Assembly: GCA_018676275.1 (NCBI GenBank)
Contig: JABHFC010000379.1
Location: 1-20,430 of the forward strand
DNA from: Gammaproteobacteria bacterium
GTDB lineage: Bacteria; Pseudomonadota; Gammaproteobacteria; Eutrophobiales; Eutrophobiaceae
Length of the DNA stretch: 20,430 bases
Direction of reading: 5' to 3'
The first letter of the stretch is position 1. The number at the start of each line of letters is the position of its first letter. The notes beneath the pieces are model-generated. The model did no database searches, had not been told where the DNA came from, and saw nothing but the letters and a program-made list of their open reading frames with translations. The position numbers were made by a program, and so were the translations under genes. Positions 14,569 through 20,430 of this stretch are shown in pieces.

Positions 14569-16962
14569 ATGAGATATCTGCGCAGTGAATTTTCCATTTG
14601 TCGATCCCGATTAATTTTTCTTCTGTCAACGTTGGTGCTTGTTTCCCCGGCAGTAGTGTTCAGTCAGAGCAGTATGCTTGAAGAAATTACAGTTACTGCA
14701 CAAAAGCGAGAACAATCCATTCAGGACGTTGGTATCTCCATCACGGCTTATAGCGGTGAACAAATGAAGAAACTTGGCTTTGAAGATAGTTTTGATTTGG
14801 CACGAATGACGCCGGGCGTACATATTAGTGGTAACAATGGTGGTCAGAAAACTCTGTTCACGATTCGCGGGGTTACTCAAAATGATTTTAATGATCAGAC
14901 CGAGGCTCCGGTAGCGGTTTACATTGACGAGGGTTATGTTGGTTTTGGTCAGGGACAGGTGTTTGGCTTAATGGACATCGAGCGGGTTGAAATACTTAAA
15001 GGACCACAGGGAACCCTGTTTGGTCGCAATGCTACCGGCGGTTTGGTGCATTACGTTTCGAAAAAACCAAGCCGTGAATTTGAAGGCTATGCAGATGTAA
15101 CTTATGGCTCCTATGATCACACTCGTGTTGAAGCTGCTGTTGGCGGTCCCTTATCAGATATAGTATCCGGACGTGTAGCCGTTAGACATAATCGTTTTAA
15201 TGAAATAATTGAAAATGATTATCCCAACCGCTATGTAACACTTGACGGGAATCCGCTGCCCATAGGCGGAGAAGATACTTTTAACGATGACACTTTAGGT
15301 TTTCGCGGACAATTACTTTTTGAACCTAATGAAGATGTGGAGTTTTTAGTAACAGGAAATTATGCTCGTGCACGAGTGGGAACATCGCCTTTTCTTGAAT
15401 TACCCACAGTACCTGTCTTCGATGCGGCAGGGAATCACGTTGGTACAATCGAAGCTTCACCAACAGAGACCCGGGAAGCTATTACGCCAGCGGGTGTGGG
15501 AATTGATCATCCATTGTCCTTCGACGCAGATACTTTACGACCGGCTGGTGGCAACCTCTATGGCCCGAGTTGTACGGATGCGGATCGAGAAGCACTGCGT
15601 TGCGGGATGGATTTTGCATTCGAAGATCTGAACACAACGGATACCTGGGGTGTTTCGGGGAAACTAAGCTGGGAGTTTGATAATATGACTCTGACAGCTG
15701 TTAGTGATTACAAGAACTTCGATAAATTTCAGGGCTTACCTGCGGACGGTGGTCCCGCATCCACTATTAATGTACTTTTCGAAGCTCAAGCCGATACTTT
15801 CACTCAGGAATTACGTTTGAATGGGGAACTTGACCGAACCCGATGGGTGGTAGGTCTGTATTATCTAAACATTGATCTGCAAACCGGAGTATCCATTACT
15901 GCCGACCCAACGTATTTATTTCAGCCACTTGTCGGTGTTGCCTGGGAAGATACCGCGCGAACACAACTGGAGACAAATTCATACTCAGTCTTTGCTCAAA
16001 TCGAGTACGATCTAAGTGAACAATTTACCTTAATCGCCGGTTTGCGTGCGATTCAGGAAAACAAGGATTTTACCGGTGAAGAAACTTTCTTTGCCAGCAC
16101 TGATCCACTTCGACTGGAGTATGACACTCCACTTTTTTCGCCACAGCCGCAACGTGACCATACACAGGATAAAACCCTGTGGAGCGGTAAACTGCAACTG
16201 GATTGGCATGTTAATGACGATTTATTAATGTTTGCGGGTGTGAACCGTGGTGTAAAGGCAGGTGGCTTTAATGCGCCTTTTACCTTTGGCGCTGGGTTTC
16301 CTGCCACAGATATACCCTATGGAGAGGAAGTACTGCTTTCTTACGAAACCGGTTTTAAGCTGGATAATCTGTTTGCTGGTACGACACGTTTGAACGGTTC
16401 ATTTTACTATTATGATTACACTGATTATCAGGGTTTTTTCTTTACCCAGATAACAGGCTTTGTGCGAAATGTGGATGCTGAATATAAGGGTGTAGAACTT
16501 GAATTGTTCAGTTCACCGACGGAGAGTTTAGATCTGGCTCTGAATTTTTCCTATATTGATGGCGAAATATATGATGTGCAATTGGGACCAGGAGTGTTTG
16601 TTGATACCAAACCCAGTTTCACACCGAAAACACAGATTGCTGGCATGCTACGCTACCAATGGCCACAACAATTTCTTGGTGGCAGTGTCAGTACTCAGGC
16701 GAGCTTTAATTATGCCTCCTCATTTTATGACAATATAAGAAACTTTGAGGCATCCAGGTTACCTTCATATGTAATTGCTAATGTACGTGCCGAGTGGACC
16801 AGCGCAGACGCAAAATGGGAAGCAGCGTTTTTCGTCAATAACCTGGCTGATGAACGCTACTATACAATTGGTTATGACCTGTCGAATGCAACCGGTGCCA
16901 ATTCCCTGGTGCCGGGTAAACCGCGTTGGTTTGGTGGCAGTGTACGTTACAATTTCTTCTAA
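14569..16962 (+). CDS. TonB-dependent outer membrane receptor
   Basis: This 797-residue outer-membrane transporter would take up a scarce or large ligand using energy passed by TonB. A signal peptide covers about residues 1-33 (hydrophobic LIFLLSTLVLVSPAVVFS). The TonB box LEEITVTAQ follows. The plug domain runs through about residue 165, with IRGVTQNDFND, VAVYIDEGYVG and VEILKGPQGTLFGRNATGG. The barrel continues to the C-terminus and ends in FF after FGGSVRYN, the expected terminal aromatic. The TonB box and plug resemble the large 'iron-complex receptor' group common in marine and sphingomonad-like bacteria, many of which carry organic substrates rather than iron. It is divergent from lysR and is followed by an oxygenase gene. 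A GGGG stretch is the only ribosome-site candidate. Confidence 0.95.
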   Translation: MRYLRSEFSICRSRLIFLLSTLVLVSPAVVFSQSSMLEEITVTAQKREQSIQDVGISITAYSGEQMKKLGFEDSFDLARMTPGVHISGNNGGQKTLFTIRGVTQNDFNDQTEAPVAVYIDEGYVGFGQGQVFGLMDIERVEILKGPQGTLFGRNATGGLVHYVSKKPSREFEGYADVTYGSYDHTRVEAAVGGPLSDIVSGRVAVRHNRFNEIIENDYPNRYVTLDGNPLPIGGEDTFNDDTLGFRGQLLFEPNEDVEFLVTGNYARARVGTSPFLELPTVPVFDAAGNHVGTIEASPTETREAITPAGVGIDHPLSFDADTLRPAGGNLYGPSCTDADREALRCGMDFAFEDLNTTDTWGVSGKLSWEFDNMTLTAVSDYKNFDKFQGLPADGGPASTINVLFEAQADTFTQELRLNGELDRTRWVVGLYYLNIDLQTGVSITADPTYLFQPLVGVAWEDTARTQLETNSYSVFAQIEYDLSEQFTLIAGLRAIQENKDFTGEETFFASTDPLRLEYDTPLFSPQPQRDHTQDKTLWSGKLQLDWHVNDDLLMFAGVNRGVKAGGFNAPFTFGAGFPATDIPYGEEVLLSYETGFKLDNLFAGTTRLNGSFYYYDYTDYQGFFFTQITGFVRNVDAEYKGVELELFSSPTESLDLALNFSYIDGEIYDVQLGPGVFVDTKPSFTPKTQIAGMLRYQWPQQFLGGSVSTQASFNYASSFYDNIRNFEASRLPSYVIANVRAEWTSADAKWEAAFFVNNLADERYYTIGYDLSNATGANSLVPGKPRWFGGSVRYNFF

Positions 16963-16974
16963 CTATAGAATCCT

Positions 16975-17000
16975 GTATCACGCTCACTGAGCTGTGATAC
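16975..17000 (+). terminator. strong stem-loop between the receptor and oxygenase genes
   Basis: GTATCAC-GCTCA pairs with TGAGC-(T)-GTGATAC, a 12-bp stem with one bulged base. It starts 12 bp after the receptor stop codon and ends 25 bp before the next start. No T-run follows, so it is more likely a partial terminator or an mRNA-stabilising hairpin than a full intrinsic terminator. Confidence 0.55.
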
Positions 17001-17025
17001 CGGGTCTGCCTGGCTATCCTGAAAA

Positions 17026-17985
17026 ATGAATTTCGCAAAAGCAAAACAAATTGCCATTGAATCAATTCCTGTTATTGATATCGCCGCTTTGGTCAAGGAT
17101 GAACCTGAGGCAGAACTTCGCGCTTCGGTAGAGATAAGCAAAGCGGCAAGTGAAGTTGGTTTTTTCTATGTAAAAAATCATGGTGTCCCGCAAGAATTGA
17201 TTGATCAGGCATTTGGCATTTCAGAAATATTTTTTAATCTTGAGCTTGAAAAAAAGAACACAGCAAAAGTAAACGATAAGAAACGCGGGTATATTCAACC
17301 TTATACAGGGCAGATGAAAAATAGTACGACGCGGGATTTTCGGGAAACATTTTTATGGGGGCGTGAATTCGACGAAGATGTTTTAAACGTACTAAAGGAT
17401 TTGCCATTAATAGGTGAGAATCAGTGGCCAGCATGCCTGCCAGACATGAAAAATATACTAAATGAGTACTTCGAAGCATGTATAGTTGTTGGTCGTAGAA
17501 TACTGGGCGCATTTGCCATTGCCATGGAAATTGAGCGAGAATACTTTTCTGCTAGTTTTGACAGATGTATAGCTCGTGGCTCTTCACTTTATTACCCACC
17601 GCAACCTAAGGAACTGGGAGAAAAACAATTTGGTATCGGCGCCCATACTGATTGGGGTGTGCTCACTCTTCTTTATCAGGATAACGTAGGGGGATTACAA
17701 GTTCGTTCAGGGGATGGTGAGTGGGTAACTGCACATCCAATTCCAGGTACCTTTGTTGTTAATGTAGGAGATTGTCTGGAACAATGGACTAACAAGCGAT
17801 TGCTATCGAATGAACATAGAGTTGTGAACAGTTCAGATCGTTACAGACAGGCCATTGCCATGTTCGTTGATCCGAATTTTGATACTCCGATTATACCTGT
17901 CGTAAAAGAAGGTGAATCAACTTACTTCGAACCCACTTCGTGTGGTGAACGTGTGATGGAGAGTTTCAAAAAAGCATACGATTGA
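17026..17985 (+). CDS. 2-oxoglutarate/Fe(II)-dependent oxygenase, isopenicillin-N-synthase-like
   Basis: The family uses Fe(II), oxygen and usually 2-oxoglutarate to hydroxylate, demethylate or desaturate small molecules. The 319-residue protein has the N-terminal domain IPVIDIAAL (14-22) and VGFFYVKNHGVP (44-55). In the C-terminal 2OG-FeII domain, GIGAHTDWG supplies His207 and Asp209, and NEHRV supplies His264. Arg274 is in the co-substrate position, but the usual RxS reads R-Q-A, so the 2-oxoglutarate contact may differ. FVVNVGDCLEQWTN (243-256) is typical. The ATG at 17026 has only a weak ribosome site. It sits 63 bp after the receptor gene and 34 bp before the EthD gene, suggesting it acts on the transported substrate. 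Confidence 0.92.
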   Translation: MNFAKAKQIAIESIPVIDIAALVKDEPEAELRASVEISKAASEVGFFYVKNHGVPQELIDQAFGISEIFFNLELEKKNTAKVNDKKRGYIQPYTGQMKNSTTRDFRETFLWGREFDEDVLNVLKDLPLIGENQWPACLPDMKNILNEYFEACIVVGRRILGAFAIAMEIEREYFSASFDRCIARGSSLYYPPQPKELGEKQFGIGAHTDWGVLTLLYQDNVGGLQVRSGDGEWVTAHPIPGTFVVNVGDCLEQWTNKRLLSNEHRVVNSSDRYRQAIAMFVDPNFDTPIIPVVKEGESTYFEPTSCGERVMESFKKAYD

Positions 17986-18019
17986 AACAATACTTAATAA
18001 GAAAGAGAGGTAAGCATTA

Positions 18020-18412
18020 ATGTATGTAGTTAGTATTCGTTATCCTCGAAAAAATGGAAAGGAATTCGATTTTGGTCATTGGGCAGAAGTTCATATGCCC
18101 CTTGGTATCGCTACTTTCAAGAAAGCAAATGGTATTGCTCCAAAAAGAGTAATGGTTCAGCATGAAACATTTGGGATGGATGGTGAGTCGGAATCGACCG
18201 ATGCATATATTACTGTCTGGTTGTTGTTCGATACAAGGAAAGGTCTTGATGGTTTCATGAAATTGCACAACGATAAAGTTGCTAGCGCAGAACTATCAGA
18301 TGATTTTGATAATTACGCGCCATTGCCCCCACATATTTCATTAGGTCAGTTACGGATATTCGAAAATATGAATGATGTATTGGAAAAGGGAAATGCATTA
18401 CTAAACAATTAG
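18020..18412 (+). CDS. EthD-domain protein
   Basis: The 130-residue protein has the ferredoxin-like dimeric alpha/beta-barrel pattern of the EthD family: a start MYVVSIRYPR, then the HWAEVHMPLG segment (from about residue 21), which resembles the W...H.P motif of this family, and a C-terminal strand (LGQLRIFEN). EthD proteins accompany ether- and aromatic-degrading oxygenases, and their exact role is often unknown. GAGAGG stands 8 bases before the ATG. It follows the oxygenase gene by 34 bp and is probably cotranscribed. The product could be a small hydrolase, isomerase or monooxygenase helper. It converges on the thioesterase gene with 60 bp between. Confidence 0.8.
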   Translation: MYVVSIRYPRKNGKEFDFGHWAEVHMPLGIATFKKANGIAPKRVMVQHETFGMDGESESTDAYITVWLLFDTRKGLDGFMKLHNDKVASAELSDDFDNYAPLPPHISLGQLRIFENMNDVLEKGNALLNN

Positions 18413-18472
18413 CTTTTTGTTCCTATACTGATATGAACCTTTGCTAGCTTTTCCGCGCTCTCAAGGAATCGC

Positions 18473-18943
18473 TTACGTTGTAATAATAACCGAAACCCGC
18501 GCTTCCAAAACTGCTCTTAAGTGATCATTTTCCAGCGCATGGACGACCACGGGAATACTGGCTTTCCCTTCTTTTAACATGCGCTGATGAAATTCATTGT
18601 AATGTTTTTCTTCAACTTCACATTCGCAATATATTTTTTCCTTAATAGGGCTGATGTAGCGGATCTCACCGCGAGCAATAACGACATCGGCATTAATATT
18701 TTCATTCAGTAAACGCATATGCATGAAGCCCCAGGCTGTCAGTGCGCACATGCTGTAAATACTACCTGCGAATGCGGTGCCATGAATATTGATATTATTA
18801 TCTGCTACCGGTGCTTCCAGCTTAATAACATTATCTGTCAGGTGTGTTACCTGTAGACCCATTATTTTTCCGAGAGGGATGGTGCTATGGATTAGTTGTT
18901 CGAGTTGCTGGGTGCGGTTTTCGCTTTCCTTTGTAGCTGTCAC
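18473..18943 (-). CDS. hotdog-fold thioesterase-like protein (YiiD C-terminal type)
   Basis: The 156-residue protein has a single hotdog domain. NINIHGTAFAGSIYSMCA (50-67) is the central helix region, matching the stand-alone YiiD C-terminal-like thioesterase group more than PaaI. GKIMGLQV precedes it and ARGEIRYISPI follows. Such proteins are predicted to hydrolyse acyl-CoA thioesters, but substrates are mostly unknown. The start is a GTG with AAGGAGAG about 6 bases upstream on the minus strand. It lies 68 bp downstream of the hydantoinase B-like gene in the same orientation and may share its transcript. Confidence 0.82.
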   Translation of the reverse strand: MTATKESENRTQQLEQLIHSTIPLGKIMGLQVTHLTDNVIKLEAPVADNNINIHGTAFAGSIYSMCALTAWGFMHMRLLNENINADVVIARGEIRYISPIKEKIYCECEVEEKHYNEFHQRMLKEGKASIPVVVHALENDHLRAVLEARVSVIITT

Positions 18944-19011
18944 TGTATCTCTCCTTGATTAGATGCAAACCTAATAATGAATTACAGATGCGTTCTGGTC
19001 AAATCAAACAA

Positions 19012-20430
19012 TCACTTTTTGCCAAAGCCGCCGCCGCCAGGGGTCTCAAGTACGATGGCATCGCCGTTACTGACCCTGATTTCATCGTTGCCATTTAACT
19101 CTTTTTTGTCACCATCGGCTCTTAAGAGATAATTTAAGCCTCTGGCACCTGCTGTGCCTCCTTCCAGTCCATAGGGATCTGTATGTCGATGGGAGGTGAG
19201 TAAAGTCACGGTCATTGGCTCAAGGAAACGCAGCTTACGAATAACGCCGTTACCACCTTGATATAAACCCTGACCACCGGAGTTTTTCCTGATGGAAAAT
19301 TCATCTACTCTTACCGGAAAACGCCACTCCAGTACCTCGGGATCAGTCATGCGTGTATTTGTCATGTGACTGTGTACTGCATCTGTGCCATTGTGATCCG
19401 GACCAGCACCGGTGCCTCCACAAATGGTTTCATAATTTTGATGAACATCATTTCCATAAACAAAATTGTTCATCGTCCCCTGTGACGAAGCGAGAATACC
19501 GAGAGCGCCGTACAGTGCATCAGTAATACACTGCGATACTTCCGTATTTCCTGCTATTACAGCGGCAGGGTATTCCGGGCTGATCATGGTTTTTTCGGGG
19601 ATCACAATATTCAGGGGTTTCAGGCAGCCTTCATTGAGGGGAATATCATCATCAACCAGGGTGCGAAAAACGTAAAGGATTGCTGCCTTGCAAACCGCAA
19701 CTGGAGAATTGTAATTTCCTTTGTCCTGATTCGAAGTTCCGGTGAAATCAAGAGTCGCTTCCCTGCTGTTTTTATTGACTGAAATGGCAACCTTGATTTG
19801 CGCACCATTATCCATCGGATAAGTAAACTCGCCATCCTTTAGTACATCCAGTACCCGGCGCACGGATTCTTCGGCGTTGTTTTGCACATGGCCCATATAT
19901 GCCTGCACCACATCCATGCCAAAGTGTTCCAACATTCGTTCTACTTCCTTTACTCCTGTTTCGTTGGCGGCGATCTGTGCAGCAAGATCGGCCATGTTCT
20001 GATCAATATTGCGACAGGGGTATTTACCAGATGCTAGTAGAGCACGGGTTTCCTTTTCCCGTAACTCACCCGCTTCGACAAGCAGGAAGTTATCTATTAA
20101 TACACCTTCCTCTTTGATGTAACGACTATCCGGTGGCATCGAACCGGGTGTTCGCCCACCAATATCCGCATGGTGTCCACGAGAGCCAACATAGAAAATT
20201 ATTTGTTTTTTATCGTCATCAAAAACAGGCGTAATCACAGTAACATCGGGTAAGTGTGTACCACCATGATAGGGATCATTCAGCATGTAGACATTGCCTG
20301 CGCGTATACAGCCCTGATTTTTTTGGATAATTTCCTTAATCGATTCACCCATTGAGCCCAGATGAATAGGAATATGAGGTGCATTGGCAACAAGGTTTCC
20401 CTGAGCATCAAAAATGGCACAGGAAAAATC
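19012..20430 (-). CDS. hydantoinase B/oxoprolinase-family subunit, 5' end outside window
   Basis: The reading frame stays open to the right edge, adding DFSCAIFDAQGNLVANAPHI upstream of the internal ATG at 20352, so the gene is partial with 472 residues visible. HyuB-type subunits, with HyuA, open cyclic imides, hydantoins or 5-oxoproline using ATP, or carboxylate ketones such as acetone and acetophenone. Visible family motifs are YMLNDPYHGGTHLPD, VGSRGHHADIGG, FTGTSNQDKGNYN, VIAGNTEVSQCITDA and the terminal PGGGGFGKK. A separate HyuB usually has about 550-600 residues, so roughly 100 are missing if it is not fused to HyuA. HyuA would be expected upstream, beyond the window. Confidence 0.93.
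   Translation of the reverse strand, partial: DFSCAIFDAQGNLVANAPHIPIHLGSMGESIKEIIQKNQGCIRAGNVYMLNDPYHGGTHLPDVTVITPVFDDDKKQIIFYVGSRGHHADIGGRTPGSMPPDSRYIKEEGVLIDNFLLVEAGELREKETRALLASGKYPCRNIDQNMADLAAQIAANETGVKEVERMLEHFGMDVVQAYMGHVQNNAEESVRRVLDVLKDGEFTYPMDNGAQIKVAISVNKNSREATLDFTGTSNQDKGNYNSPVAVCKAAILYVFRTLVDDDIPLNEGCLKPLNIVIPEKTMISPEYPAAVIAGNTEVSQCITDALYGALGILASSQGTMNNFVYGNDVHQNYETICGGTGAGPDHNGTDAVHSHMTNTRMTDPEVLEWRFPVRVDEFSIRKNSGGQGLYQGGNGVIRKLRFLEPMTVTLLTSHRHTDPYGLEGGTAGARGLNYLLRADGDKKELNGNDEIRVSNGDAIVLETPGGGGFGKK

Overview
The window looks like the chromosome of a gammaproteobacterium with moderate to low GC, probably marine or aquatic. The evidence is the queA-tgt pair beside a tRNA-Leu, a CreD homologue and a TonB receptor. 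The species cannot be named. No rRNA, CRISPR array or complete transposon is visible.

Region 1 (1-1821) is a mobile-element scar. On the minus strand a tyrosine recombinase (453-1649) lies between an intact tRNA-Leu(CAA) at 350-434 and the broken 5' half of another tRNA-Leu at 1781-1821. A tRNA-Arg(ACG)-like fragment (81-120) and three helically phased TGAAAC motifs sit at the left edge. Region 2 (1920-4056) is queA-tgt, two steps of queuosine biosynthesis, without the yajC-secDF genes that commonly follow.

Region 3 (4085-8978) is the most interesting part. All genes are co-oriented: an LLM-class oxidoreductase of a type usually predicted to use coenzyme F420, a small unknown ORF, a frameshifted reductive-dehalogenase-like corrinoid/iron-sulfur protein, a clear F420-dependent methylene-tetrahydromethanopterin dehydrogenase (Mtd, best known from archaea), and an FrhB/FpoF-family F420 oxidoreductase with extra iron-sulfur clusters. 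Together they suggest an F420-linked one-carbon or electron-transfer module. F420 and methanopterin synthesis genes are not in the window. A perfect 66-bp palindrome (8978-9043) ends the region.

Region 4 (9047-13488) holds creD on the minus strand. Divergent from it are an acetolactate-synthase-like TPP enzyme and an FAD-dependent amine/amino-acid oxidase-like protein, spaced like an operon.

Region 5 (13500-20430) looks like an uptake and catabolism cassette. It contains a LysR regulator divergent from a TonB-dependent receptor, then a 2-oxoglutarate/Fe(II) oxygenase and an EthD-domain protein. On the minus strand are a hotdog thioesterase and a hydantoinase B/oxoprolinase subunit that runs off the right edge. 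The substrate cannot be told from sequence.
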